From assembly GCA_038503035.1 (NCBI GenBank), contig JAVSML010025176.1:1082792-1146791 (forward strand): a DNA stretch of 64,000 nt, read 5' to 3'. Positions 23,528 through 36,289 of the stretch are shown here, in pieces. The stretch's first letter is position 1; the number at the start of each line of letters is the position of its first letter. Under the pieces are notes generated by a model. It made no database searches, was not told the DNA's origin, and saw only the letters and a program-made list of their open reading frames with translations. The position numbers were made by a program, and so were the translations under genes. This stretch comes from Crocodylus rhombifer (Eukaryota; Chordata; Crocodylia; Crocodylidae).

Positions 23528-25031
23528 GATACAGACAAAATAACTACTGAGTGATTTTTCTTTTTTTATCAGGAGCATTACTAGGTACCTTCTTTACTAG
23601 GTACCTTCTTAGTCATAATGAAGCAAAACCTAATTAAATTGATACTCTTTGTTGACTTTTACACCATTAGGAAATGACGAGTGTATACAAATGTTACATT
23701 TTAGCTAGTGGAATCAATTTCAGTGGAAGACATGCCATATGTACAAAAATTCAAAGCAATTCAATCACTTCAAAAATGACCAACATGATGGAAATCCCTG
23801 TCATATGAGACAAGGTTGAAGTGCTAATTGATTGGGGTTCAAGAGTGAATGAAGGCTTGCACACCTCCCCAACTGACTGCAGCTGCCACCCCAATCTCTG
23901 GAATCCCAGTCTGCCCTGCTCCCTCTCCCACTCCCCTGCATAAGGACAGTCTATGTTTCAACTGCATTCTACTGCTGCAGTCCAAGTCACAAAATCCCCT
24001 CCCTCTGACAGCTGAGAGATTGTTCAAGTGGCAAGGAGAAGTGACCCAAAACCATGGGACACCCAACCTCACCATAATGCTGCCTTCTCCCACCCCCCTT
24101 TATCTTCTTATGCCCCTGCCACTCCGTTGCACAGACACTGCCCTGAGGTCCTTGGAGCCCCCCCACTGCATAGTGGAAGATTTCCCTTCGAGAGACACTT
24201 CAGAGCCTCATGGCTGAAGGCCAACACACAAGGCTGAGGATGCTGGCTAGAAGCATTGTAGGGAGATAGACTTCCCTCCTGTGGCAGTCCAGAGTCCCAC
24301 GCCTGCAACCCCATGTACAGGGTGTGGACCTGCAGTTATGAGCGACTGGTGCCTCCTAATACTGGGGGGGGCACCAGCGGCCAATCTTCAACCAAGGGGG
24401 ACAGGTCCCCCAGCGGTCAATCACCACCGCTGGCACAGCCAATCTCAAACAGTGCACATGCACCCTCTACATGTCGCCAATGCCTGCAGTCCCACACATG
24501 GACCTAGTAATACCATAGGCAAAGCCCTTCTCCCCTTCCCCCCGCCCGAGTCTGCTAATAGCCTGACAGCTCTTAGGGAAATTTGTGAGGGAGCAGCCAA
24601 TTGGCCCTGACCTGTGCCCATGTCTCCTGTCACCTGAAGCTGGCAGACAAGGGACCCTGAAAAGCATCCTGGGATGCATACTCTGGCTCCCCTTAGCTGC
24701 ATGCTTTGAGCATTGCAGGCTGTCTGCAGAACACAAAGACAACCCTTAGAGTACCTGTATAGGTTTCAAGTGGTTGAATTTCAAACAGCCTAAAGTAAGT
24801 GGCTGCACTTCCACCAATTGAATTGAACACTTGTACACACCCAGTGTTTGAGCCCATAACCCCTTGAAAATCATAAGAAATATATATGATCTATATTTGA
24901 AACAAGCCATCAAACAACTCTGCACCCCTACTTCCCCAAAATACTCTTATCAAAAAAGATGCTGAACATGATGATCAGGTGATACAGAATTGTGATCCAT
25001 CCTCATTCTTTTCATGGCAAGACAATCTCAC
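23528..25031. other. Mixed stretch, GC-rich centre, no gene recognised
   Basis: The interval at about 23850-24760 is CCC/CAG-rich and resembles the 1.25-2.45 kb block in composition only. Open frames on both strands (for example 23849-24217, 24281-24610) overlap and show no domain. It may contain an unclassified repeat. Confidence 0.3.
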
Positions 25032-25039
25032 CCCTAGAA

Positions 25040-25312
25040 CAGGGGTTTTCAACCTTTTTTAATAAGTGTACCCCCGGTGGCCCCCTTTTTAATAAGTGTG
25101 CTTCCGGGGGTGGTGGGGAGGGTAAGCAGCTGGACGCCAAGCGGGGGAACGGGGTGGTGAAAGGCCAGACACGGAGTGGTGAAGGGGCAGCAGCACGTCT
25201 GTGTGGCCCTGCTCTCGCTGCACCCCAGCCTGCTCCTGTGAAGTAGTGGTGCAGGGTGGCGGCCCCCGTGTACCCTCTGGGACCTACATGTACCCCCGGT
25301 TGACAACCCCTG
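25040..25312. mobile_element. hAT-type MITE
   Basis: It begins CAGGGGTTTTCAACC and ends GGTTGACAACCCCTG, inverted repeats of about 15 bp differing at one position. Flanking octamers CCCTAGAA (25032-25039) and CCCCAGAA (25313-25320) agree at 7 of 8, the 8-bp duplication expected for hAT. It is 273 bp without coding capacity. An internal phrase, AATAAGTGTnCnnCCGG, is repeated near the left end. Confidence 0.88.
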
Positions 25313-25320
25313 CCCCAGAA

Positions 25321-28300
25321 AATCATGATTGCCACATGAAGACAGAGGTGGAAATGTCTTTAACAAAGAGGTACCTATGAAGGGAGTGAATCAGTTTTCC
25401 TATAAGGTTTTCCCATCTCACCTGCATGCCATTCAATATATTCTTCCACATGCCCATTATGGACCACACAGAATCATTACGATACTATGGAGACTTTACC
25501 TAGAAACAGACCACTATCCTACATTGACTCTTCAGTGCTTCAGACAAGGATAAGGCAAAGACGAATGTTTTTTTTTTTCTTAAAAATATGACAAAAAGGA
25601 AGGAGGGAAAGACTGTGAACACTTCATATTTTTTAACCACCTCACCTCAATGTTGATAAACGATTCTACTTTTCATTCACTGAAAGCATGTGACCAGCTC
25701 TGCCATATTACTGAATATTGTTTTATAATTTAAGTGTAGTTTAACTATAAAATGCCTAAATCAAAATAAAGTGAATTTTGTTCAAGTTTTAACAACTACA
25801 TAAAAAGCACAGAGAATAAGAAATAAAAATGATATTTCAGAGATCAGAGATTCTAAAATCATTGATGTTTATGTTTAGAAAGGGATGAACTTCACTTTCT
25901 TAAAAAACATTTTAAGCTTTTATAACATGCTACTAAAAGTTTGTGTTTTAGTGAACTCGTTACATTAAACTAGCAATGATGCATTCTGGATATTCTGTTT
26001 TCTCCACAACTGTAGTCTAAATAGTTTCAATTAAATGACTTGTGAAAGAAAAAGTAGCTAAAATTCAGTGCAAACCAGACAAAGAACAGGAGAGAACATA
26101 CAATATTAAACTTTATTTACTGCAAGCTTTCCGCTGTTATACATTAACTTATTCCAAAAGCTAGTTATAATACCAATCAATCTACAGTAGATTTTAAAAA
26201 AAAAAAAGAAGTGCTGTGAATTCATTTGTTTACAGTTGCCCAAGTAGGCTGAATGATTTGATACAATGGCTTTTATTAGTCCATTTTTACTGTACTACAT
26301 TATATAGCATTTGTATTTAGAAGCTACAGCTCCTATTATAGTTTTCCTGCTAATACAAACTGTCACTCTTAATTAACAATAGATTAAAAACTACATTATG
26401 TTACTCGATCCCACAGAATTAATTTCCCAAAGAAAAAGCTTACTTCTATTTAAAATATGAAGACTGTCCCATCTACTGTAAAATATACATCTCTGTTTTG
26501 TATTAAATTCTAAAAGCCTAGTGATCCATGCGCAAAAGTGTCAGAAGAGCAATAAGAAAAAGAAATCAGCACAATGTCCCTTTCATGCATGCACAACCCT
26601 CCCCCCACCTCTAAAGAAAAGTAACAAATCTGGACCAAAATATAAATTCTGTTGGAGACAATGCTAAATGTTTTCAACAATTACAACTTCTGGTAAAAAA
26701 AGCATTAATATTTTAACATCAAACCCAGTAGAGACTTTTTCCTGGCATACTGTGCATAAAAAGTATTCCCGTCTGCTTCAATGCTTTGCTTTTTTCATGG
26801 GCTTAAACCTGTCAAATTATTCCATTTGATTTCAGAGAATTCTCATATGGCAATCTATTTTATTTACTTTATCTTCAATAAAATGGTTCAGTGAGCATTA
26901 GCAACTATGAGACACAAGTTTCAATCAGTCCTCTGGCAAAGGCGTCAATCTGCATTAGACCTACTGTGCTGTGAGTTGCAGCTAGAAAGCTGGAGTAAGA
27001 CAGGGCAACAGTGTATGAGTGAGCAAGGCCTAATAAAGCAGCAGTGAAGAGAAAAAAAATCTCCCTAGACACCAGAATGCACTGCTTATACAATACGGGT
27101 GCCTAGTTCAACACACCAGTAGCTTCTTAATAAAGCTGACAGCTAAAAGGGGGCTCCAGACTCCAACTTTATTTTACATGACAACTACAGTAACAGTCCT
27201 CTGTTGTCATGTAGTCAACATTTAAAAACTAGTATTCAATTAACTTAAAAATTGTATTTTCACCTCCACTTTTTGAGTGGCATAGAGCAAGGACCTTGAA
27301 AAGAAATGTATACCACTTTTTCCATAATCATTTTATACAATTACTGAGATAATGACAATTTTTAACATGTTTTTCCATAAAAAGTCTATGACATTTTAAA
27401 TATAACTATCAGATTAGGCATGAACCACAAAATAATCAGTGTGTGAGAGCAACAACTCATTTCAGAAGATGATACCATTATGAACTAATTCCAAGAACTG
27501 TGGGACATCACTCTTGGATGTCATGAAAATATCTCCCAAAGCACAAACTTTGTAATAAGTGATGCAAGCTTATATTTGATATGGGCTATAAAACGCAGAT
27601 TATTGTAATACTGCTCTTCCCAGCAAATCAGACCATTAAGAACATACTTAATGTTCAGGTGAATTGAAAGGCAGGCCAGTTAAAATCCATATTTTCTTAC
27701 TTTGTATAATCATAGCAAAAAATTTACTACCTACCAGTTCCAGGCCACAAATTTGATTTTATATATGTAAACTACTTTTGATTGTGCAAGAAAGTTGCCT
27801 TTACCTTTATATTCCATTAAAATGTTTCTACAAGTTCCCCAAATACCAGTAATTTACAGCTAACTACAATTATCTTGCAAAGGTAATTCAAAATGCTGTA
27901 AAAATAGCCCAGCTACCAAAAAAAAAATAAAAATCTAAAGTACTGGGTTTATGCTTCAGTCTTTCTCCAGTAAGAATTAGAATTCAAGTGCAACCCACCC
28001 AATGTTTTTGAGGAAAGAAGTTCTATATTTGTCTTTTAACATTATCCCTCCTATTCCTAGTATTATTCCGGGGCTCTCTATGAGTATAGCACAGCATTCA
28101 ACTTCTGAGTAGGAATGTGGAACATGCAGCCTTCTTTGAGGAAATAATTAGTGCCACTCTATTAATCATTTGGCAGAGTAGCTCATACTATCCCATTGAG
28201 ACCAAATGCTTCACACCTCTGTAAAGCACCTGACCTCCAACAAATCAAGAGTCACCACTTAACTTCCAAATCTAAATTCAACATGTAATGACCCCTTACT

Positions 28301-29880
28301 TTTGGATCTGCCAGTATTATATTATTGATAATAAAAATGTAATCACAGATAATAAGTAAATTTTTGTAATAAACAAGAAATATAAAATATCTGTATATAG
28401 GCTGTGTTATTAAAATTACATAATGTCAGAACTATAAGGAAAAAATCATCACTACGTCTCTTTTTCATAAGTAATCAGTTCAGTAGTTCAGTCAATCAAG
28501 TTTTCCATACTGCAGCAAAAATACAGCTCTCTATAATAGAAAAAGCATGTTAGAATTTTTCCTCAAAGCACTAAGTCAGAAGATCATGAGGTTGATTCAG
28601 TTGACCCCAATGGCCAACTGCTTTATAGGAGTGCAGCTTGAAGGAAGCCACCCGGCGAGCCAATGTACAGACTAGTGTGGAACAACAGGGAGAGAGATCA
28701 TTTCAAAAGGAAGCTCAAGATCTCTGACATTTTGATGTTGCTTATTTTACAGTGTGCAAATATGCGTGCACAGTGCACATTGCAGGAGCAAGCATGTTTG
28801 TGCAGAGGGAAGTCCAGGCTTAAAAATTAAGCCTTTACCTGTAACAGGTCAAAAGAATATGTCCCATTGGAAAGAAATGGAAAAAGTATAAAACCATCCT
28901 CTTCCCTGGTTTTTCTTCTGACAGGAGAAGATTTTTTTTTTTTAATTTTCCATCCCTCTTTTCATTTAAATTACAAGAATTCTTAGCTGGAATGGAAGTG
29001 TACTTGGTTAAGTGACTTCTTGTAAGACAGGCTAGAGAAGCAGTATCTCTAACTATCCTTATTTTTACTCCCAAGTATGATTTCTTTCTGATATCTTTTT
29101 ACAAGTATTCTCAAGCCCTGAATCCTAATTTTCACTGCAAAGGAACTCAACTAGAGAAGTCTGAGGTATACAAGAGCTTGCACTTTAAATTTATCACTAT
29201 TTCCTCCTTGAGTCCAAGAAAAATACCCTAACCTCTTCTACGTTACTGCAAGAAACAAAGACCTATTACTATAAAAGCCAAATACATTTGGCTTTCCATA
29301 AACAAAACTATTTGTTATAGATTGTATTTAACTCAAAATTAAAGGAGAAAAAGTTGAAGAAACAGAATAATAGTTACTTTCATCCATATGTGGTAGAACT
29401 GCCTCACAGTCCAGACATTTGGAATTCAATAAAGTGATACTGCCAAATTATTATAGGCACATCAGTCAGTATTACTGCATTTCTGGCATTACGTGGCAGA
29501 GAACATGGTAAATCTCCAGAAAAAACATCTTAATATTTTTTGCTGGAACTGTTGTTGTTGGCTGACCAAATTGTAATTGCAGCGTGCCAATGCAACAAAT
29601 ATCTTCCTACCATAAACAAACAGTCTTCCAGAATATGGGACACAAACTATGGAGAAACTGACTAGTATTAGTAATGACAAGTATACCTCCCAGACAGACG
29701 TATGACTGGTATACAGAGAACTTTCCATTATCGTTTAGAAAACAGAATCTGATCTGCTTTATATCCTAAACTTTTTTTGTTACATAACATACACGCTAGC
29801 TTGAAAAAAAATTAAAACACATCATTATGTCTCCATATACAATATGAGAAGATTAGCTATTTCTGGGCAATAGTAAAATG
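25321..29880. other. Long AT-rich stretch, no gene or repeat recognised
   Basis: About 4.5 kb of AT-rich sequence free of recognisable transposons, unusual in this repeat-dense window. Minus-strand AATAAA-type words occur (for example near 26113). It could hold conserved non-coding DNA or a 3' UTR of a gene outside the window. Nothing in the sequence proves either. Confidence 0.4.
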
Positions 29881-29888
29881 CTGTCAGT

Positions 29889-29912
29889 AATAATAATAAT
29901 ATAATAATAATA
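29889..29912. repeat. (TAA)n microsatellite
   Basis: An imperfect AAT/TAA trinucleotide run of about 24 bp. Confidence 0.85.
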
Positions 29913-29918
29913 TCCAAT

Positions 29919-30296
29919 TGTCAGAGCCTCTGATCAGGCATGCCTGGCTAGGCCAAGCACCTGAGACATCACACCTGCCCCTGATCTCTGGCTAATGTGA
30001 CTGCCCCAGTTCTCTGCAATGGATTGGCTGCTTAAAAGCACCACTCACCCCATATAAACACACCTGCAACCTCAGGCTGCAGGTATGCCCTTATACTGCC
30101 TCAGTGTGTCCTGGCACTTGGTCCTCACCTCTCCTGGAACTTGGTCCCATGCGCTCCATGCTGCTGACCCAGACCCCAACCCCAACCTGATGCTCTGGTA
30201 ACCTGTGCCCCCACAAACCCCCCAGGTTGCTCCTAGTGGCCTACCACAGGCCTGGCTGCCTACATCCCAGCCAAACCCTTATGCTGACCAACATAG
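29919..30296 (+). mobile_element. Possible solo LTR or LTR fragment
   Basis: A ~380-bp C-rich segment starts TGTCAGAGCC and contains a TATA-like CATATAAAC (about 30049-30057) preceded by 'gcttaaaagcaccactcacc'. A sharp change to AT-rich flanks follows. The promoter-like layout suggests an LTR, but no clear right terminus or target duplication was found. Confidence 0.35.
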
Positions 30297-30839
30297 TTAT
30301 TAAGGCTACAGTTACAAAATAGGTCCATTTCTCCCTCCATTTACCACTGGTATTACATATTTACATAACCCTATATGCCATACTTACTTGAATACAAGAT
30401 GCGTCTTTGTATTATAAAATGAGCCCCTCATCATATAATTGCATACAAGAGAATCTCATCAAATAGATTGTCCAGCATGTGCTAAACAATGGAAACCAAT
30501 ATGAAGTTGATTAAATGCAGCTAACACTGAGCATGACTATAAAACACATGGCCCACATTGGACAAACATGCTGATGGAAAAACCTACCACAAGGATAGGT
30601 TACTACAGCCCATCTGAACAAAATATATGGTAGAGGCAACTAAGCACAGTCCCCCTCACTGCCAAAACTTTTTCAAGTTATGGGAAGCCATGACACTTCA
30701 TACATTTTGACTTTATCTTCATTCCCACAGCTGAGCTGTGCCTTTCCTTCCCATTTCCAATTAATCCTGTTTCTTCACCAACCTTAAATGCCTTGCAAAC
30801 ATCACCAAACAGGAACCCAAATAGTTCCCTCTGGACACT

Positions 30840-31144
30840 GCTCCCTTCGGGATCTCCAACTTCTGGCCAGGCCCCAGCCCCTGCCTGTCCCAGCTTCAGC
30901 TGGAGCAGAGAGCACAGCCCAAAGAACATGCAGGGCTGCTGGGGAACTCTGGTTTAACTTAAACCAGGAAGGGGTATGGGACAGAATTTGAATAAACCAG
31001 ATTGAGCTCAATCAGTTACTAGATTCAACCAGTTTCCACCATTTCGAAACTCAGTTATGTGCACTGAACTTATGTTCTGTTACAGGTTTAAACCAGTTTC
31101 TGATCACTTAAACCAGTTTATGTGTAACTTTTGTCCCTAGCCCT
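30840..31144 (-). repeat. Dispersed repeat family 'GGCTAGGGACAG', copy 2
   Basis: Reverse complement of the start of the copy at 63124. Read on the minus strand it opens with GGGCTAGGGACAAAAGTTAC, contains 'taaaccagtttat', 'gtaacagaacataag' and 'attctgtcccatacccctt', then 'agttaaaccagagttccccagcagccc'. The last phrase has a close match near 63320-63345. The far end beyond about 30840 is not recognisable. Confidence 0.8.
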
Positions 31145-31149
31145 GGGGT

Positions 31150-33095
31150 TTACTGCAATAATCTCAGGAGATAACCTGACATCACCTAGAGTTCTGACAA
31201 TGAGAAAACTGTTCCGTAACCAACTTACTCTCACAAATCGGAGGAATATTTATTCAGAACAGAAGCCTTTCAGGAAAAAAATTAATTAAAAATGGGGAAA
31301 CTACCTATACACATGCCTAGCTTGCCAGGTGGCCATTTACCTCCCACACGGAAACTCTCACAGGGATGATCTCCGATCAGTCTCTTACTTGTCTGTTCTT
31401 GGATTGTCTCTCTTTCCTCTTCTTCCTCCCCCCGCCCCACTCCCGCCAGGTCAGGGATGTCATTTTATACAGTTTTAAACCCTTTGTTTTCTCAGTCCTC
31501 TGAACCAGGTCAAATCAGTCTGTGCTTCCTCCCCAGGAGGTTGAAACTTCAGAAAACGTGTTACATGCATTGTTTCAACATTAATTACTCCCCAAGTGCC
31601 TTTAGATCCTGCAGGAACTATTCCCTACCTTACCCTCTAAACCAACAAGCCCACAAAAATACTTACAATATCCATAACCTTAAACCTTAAATATAGCACA
31701 TTTTTAATATACTATTATTCTGAAGCATCTGTCACACACTGCACAACGGAGAGTGAGGGGTTGGGTATGGCTGCATGTATCTACACAAATTTGTATGAAA
31801 GTAATTTGCCCTGGTTTACATTACAGTATGTTGTTAAGGTACAGATTGGTGAGACCAGACCAGAGAGGTTGTCAAGGTGGAAGGGAGTAAGATAAGTTCC
31901 TATCCCAAGATGGATTCAAATTGCATGGGCTCCCTTCCATCAGAAATCAGCTAGAGATATTTTGGTATTTATAAATGCTTTGCCCACTTGGAATAATCCC
32001 CAATGGATACTACTTTCTTCTACTCTGTCTACAGCAATATGAAATCAATTGAAAAAACAACAACAGACATTTAAAATAATTCCCTATGGCAACAACAGGC
32101 CTGGTTAAGCCAAGCAGAAGAATCAGTGCTGTGAGCCCCCTACTTGCTTCTCACAACATAGTTCCCAGCATGAGAAGCAGGCACAGAGCTTTGCCCTGCT
32201 GTTCCAGTACTCTGGAAACAGGATGCCTGGAGGAGCCCACGCTTTCTCCAGATGCGGATCACCTTAGTCTGGGGATGGCACAAGCAGCACGGAAGAGGGG
32301 GAGGTTGCAGAATGGATGTCTGCACTCCTCCCTCTCCTGAAATTATTTCTAGCAATGGAAATTTCCATGAAATTCTTCTACATGCTAGAAATGAATGTTT
32401 GCATATGGCTTTAGATACTGGTCAGTACTACAATAGTATGCGTCTCAGTCTAATGTATTTATCCTCAAACAAAACATTATCTGATGCAGTGAAATGATAA
32501 TGCCCATATTTTGCAGGTAAGACACCAAGACACAATGAGACAGGTATAAATATTCTCTTGCCAGTTGGTGATACAATTAAGTACATAGTGGGATTTTCAA
32601 ATATGCTTAGGTGCCCAGTTTCCCCTGATATCAATGGGGGTTTGGCACACAGGAAAATCCTACAGGCACCTACCTGCAGTTTTAAAATACCTAAATCTGG
32701 TCCTTTCTGACTAGCTCAAAATCATCTAGGCAATCTGAAGCAGACATGAATATTAAATGCAGGTTTCTCAAGACCAGGGCCCACACCCTAATAACCAAGA
32801 ATCCTAGCTCTCAGGTATGTTGAAATGCAAACACACACAGAGCTCTTAATGAGAAAAACTGAACTCAGAGTCCTGGATTTCAAGGTAAGGTTTGTGTTCC
32901 CAACTAAGTATAGTTTACTATTGTTTCAATAAACTTGTGATACCCAAGCATTAGGATTCATTATATTAATTTATCATCTCATCCTTGCAAGTTTAAATAT
33001 ATCAGTATTTAAAACAAAGTATATATTTAGTTTAAAAACATGTTTCTGAGCAAGGCAGCTTAACTATCATCTTGCTAAAGCAGCTAGTATAATGA
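31150..33095. other. Stretch without recognised gene
   Basis: Mixed composition. Short open frames near 32086-32355 lie on both strands of the same GC-richer segment and carry no domain signature. No repeat was identified. Confidence 0.4.
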
Positions 33096-33105
33096 AACTA
33101 TATGC

Positions 33106-33393
33106 CAGCATTTCCCAACCTTTTTCATCCCATGGCACACTTCCATGGCCTCTCCCATCCCATGGCAGACCAGATGAATGCAGAGCGGCAAGGAGAAGAG
33201 GGGGTGGCACATGGCTGGATATAGAGCTGGGGGGTTGCAAATGGATGTGAAGCAGTAGTGGTGCAGGGTGGCAGTGGTAGCACTGGCTGGAGCCCCACCC
33301 CACCAGGAGCCATGCCCCCCAAGATCCTGCAGCACACCTGGTTATGTCTGACAGCACACCAGTGTGCCATGGCACACCAGTTGGGAAATGCTG
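33106..33393. mobile_element. hAT-type MITE
   Basis: It begins CAGCATTTCCCAACC and ends GTTGGGAAATGCTG, near-perfect inverted repeats. Flanking octamers CTATATGC (33098-33105) and CTATATAC (33394-33401) agree at 7 of 8. At 288 bp, with CCATGGCACAC phrases just inside both ends, it is a typical non-autonomous hAT. The minus-strand open frames inside it are incidental. Confidence 0.9.
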
Positions 33394-33401
33394 CTATATA
33401 C

Positions 33402-34513
33402 CAAACTCAACTTTAGCTTCTCAATGTCCAAGTGAAAAAAAAAAACTTTGAAATAAAAATTATTAATTTTTCGTCACTTATGAGTGCACCATTTGTTGGT
33501 ATTTAGTGCACTTTTATAGTCTTTGTTTAAAAACAAAACTAAGCATTACTTTGCAAAGACTGAATAAATACAGTGCCTAGGCAAAATATCTAGTATAAAA
33601 TATTATACTTCCTCTTGGCATAAGTATCAGAAAAAAAGGGATCAGTTCTGTTTTCCACTACACATTTCCTAGTTTTGTAATTGTAGCATCCCTCATTTGT
33701 ACAGATGAAATATCATTGGCTATACTGAATTTGTATCCCTTAATCATATACAAAACCTCTTCAATATTCCGAATGAACCTAGATCACTTTTTTGCTTAAG
33801 TTTCATAGAAGATGAAGAAGCTGAGAAAAGGAGAGGAGAAAAGGATGTGAAGAGAGATACTTCTATAACTACTAACTCCTTATGCTCAATTGTCTAGACT
33901 TTATACAAATAATAATAATGTTGAGGGAACAAGAGAAAGCAATTATGAGTTTTTTGAACAGACACTGGCAAAAAAGGAGCAATGCTAGTAGGAGAAAAGA
34001 AATCTATAAGCATCATACTGCTTTAACTGTACTCACCTGCCTCTTCCAGGCCTTAAAAAGACTTCCTGATTTCAGCCTTGAACTGGAGAGGTGTATGAAA
34101 TCAATTCCAGCATCACCAGCCTGATGAGATAAAGAAAAATAGTTATAGTTATCTATCTACTGACAGAACAGATTCAGATAGTCTTATATTCTGTAGCTAA
34201 TTCTTGATTTTCATGGGACAATGACAGTGTTGGTGGAAATATAAAAGGAGTATTTTTCTTTTGTCATACAATTTAATAAAACATTTGTGTATCAAAGAAA
34301 GGAAGAACCTCTTCTCATGACACTCATAAACCCCATGGAGTAATGGAGTGAAACTAGCTATATTTTTTATGTTTAATATGATCAATAATGCTTAATATAG
34401 CCAAAAATGAGGTTTCATTGTTTTAGGTATTATACAAACACAGAGTAGGAAGCAGTCCCTACCCAAAAAAGCTGATAATTTCAACAGCAAGACAGACACA
34501 GAGGCCAGGAAAG
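33402..34513. other. AT-rich stretch without recognised gene
   Basis: No repeat or coding signature was recognised. A frame at 33882-34124 lacks any domain. Confidence 0.4.
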
Positions 34514-34521
34514 GTTATAAC

Positions 34522-34787
34522 CAGGGATCCTGGTTTTCTCTGATTCAAAAAAATCCCCAATCTTCAGTTTAAAAAAAAAAGTAACCCCAAATCCACATTT
34601 TCCCATGATTTAAATGAAACATCACTAATATATAAATATATATAGTGATTTAAATGAAACATCACTAATATATAAATATATATATAGTGGTGTTTCATTT
34701 TAATCATGGAAAAATGTGAATTTAAGGTTACTTTTTTTAACTGAAAATTGGGGATTTTTTTTAAATCAGAGAAAACCAGGGTCCTTG
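34522..34787. mobile_element. hAT-type palindromic MITE with perfect 8-bp duplication
   Basis: GTTATAAC flanks both sides exactly (34514-34521 and 34788-34795). The 266-bp element opens CAGGGATCCTGGTTTTCTCT, and its right end is the inverted counterpart (AGAGAAAACCAGGGTCCTTG). The arms continue inward (CCCCAAT...ATTGGGG; catgattt...aatcatg), so much of it could fold as one hairpin. Near the centre a ~39-bp unit ending in a TATATA run is tandemly duplicated. Confidence 0.93.
34608..34687. repeat. Internal tandem duplication and TA run in the MITE
   Basis: The phrase 'gatttaaatgaaacatcact' followed by 'aatatataaatatatata' occurs twice in a row, near the centre of the palindromic element at 34522-34787. 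Confidence 0.85.
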
Positions 34788-34795
34788 GTTATAAC

Positions 34796-35985
34796 AAATA
34801 GAAAGAGTGAAAAGTGTGACTGCATCACAGTTCCTGTTATTGCCAGTTATTTTCCTATTGGGATGGGATTAGTTCTGGAGCAGGTAAGGGGTTATAAGGT
34901 AAATGGAAAATAAACTGGAGGAGTGCATTAAGAGGGACAAGCATGGAATGAACCTAAGGAAAACAGACTATACGGGAAAAAAGGTTGGAGCAAATGGCTA
35001 ATCAGTACAGGGCAGAGAAAGTCCAATCAAAATGGCAGAAATGTTTCTGTGTCTGAAGGTCCCTGCTTTGGTTGCATCTGTGCCTGGTCCTACCAGCTAG
35101 AGTCTCTGGTTGGCTTTTCTCTACAGTTTTTCTCAAGTTCACTGGCAGCTGCGGGCACCTGGGAATCCTGGCTTTCCAAGTAGGGATATTCCCTAGATCG
35201 TTCTGAGTCCAGACAGGTGCATAGAAAGAAGAGTGTCCCCATTTCCCTGCCCTGGTTTAGCAGTCCCTGTTTTGGCTGTTTCTGGATATGACTGTAAAAG
35301 GTCAAATATTGATGCCCTTTTCTTGCAGAATATAGTCTATAAAAACTTAGAAAAGACAGAAGAACTAATCAGAACTTCCACTGGAGATATGAATAAGTAT
35401 TCTGATTATCAGTTACCCACTTTAGATTTGTTGTTTTCCCTAAGGTTAAACAAAAGCACTGCTAAACTAGGAGTTTTTTTAATGGCTCCCTGTCAAACAT
35501 TGATCAAGCTTTTAAAACTTGAGGAACTTGGTACATAAAATCCTGTCACCAAGAACAGGGAGAAAGATCTGGAAGAGCAGAGAGTCCTTGGAAATCTCTA
35601 CAGTGGCATATAGGATGAGGAAGAGCAGCAAAGTTAGGTTTTTCCAGACAAGCCTGGGGAGGGACAAATACATGGTGCAACTTATACCTCAAGGGCAAAT
35701 ACCTGTAACACGATAAGTATTTGTGAACTAACACAAGGGGAAACAATAACCTCAACCACCAAAAGGGGATTATGGAGACCTAAGGGAGAGCCTAAAAAAT
35801 TGGTAAGGAATAGAAAAAAAATCAACACTAAAGAAGAAAATATATTCATTATTAGTACTTTTGTTTTCATATCACTGCTGTTAATACTTCTACAGTTATT
35901 CCTAAGTCACCACTCCTTGGTGGTGGTGGTGCCAATCCCTCAATTCGAGGTTAATCTCTACAGCAGTGGTGGCTCTGCCCCACTC
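34796..35985. other. Stretch without recognised gene
   Basis: No repeat or protein signature was recognised. Short open frames on both strands are unsupported. A (TGG)n run lies at about 35920-35931. Confidence 0.4.
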
Positions 35986-35989
35986 ATGC

Positions 35990-36285
35990 TGCTCTTCTCT
36001 TTTTTCTCTCCTCTTCTTTTTTCTTTCTCTCTCCTCTCCTTCTCTCGTCTTCTCTTTTTCTCCTCTCTCCTTTTTTCTTTTCTATTTTCTCTTTTTTCTT
36101 TCTTTCCCTCTCTTTTCTCTCCTTTCTTCTTTTTCTCGTCTCCTGTTTTCTCTTTTTCTCTCCTTTTTCTTTTTCTTTTTTCTTCTCTTCTTTCTTGTCC
36201 TCTCTCCTCTTTTTCTCTCTCCTTTTTCTATTTCTTTTTCTCTCTTTTGATTATTATTTTTCTCCCTCTTTTCTGTCTCTTTTAA
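35990..36285. repeat. Long pyrimidine (C/T) tract
   Basis: About 300 bases on the plus strand are almost entirely C and T (CTTTT/CTCTCC/TTCT words). The complementary strand is a purine tract. Such tracts can form triplex DNA and expand by slippage. The long 'open reading frames' over it on both strands (Phe/Ser/Leu-rich and Arg/Lys/Glu-rich) are compositional and not genes. Confidence 0.95.
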
Positions 36286-36289
36286 GCAT

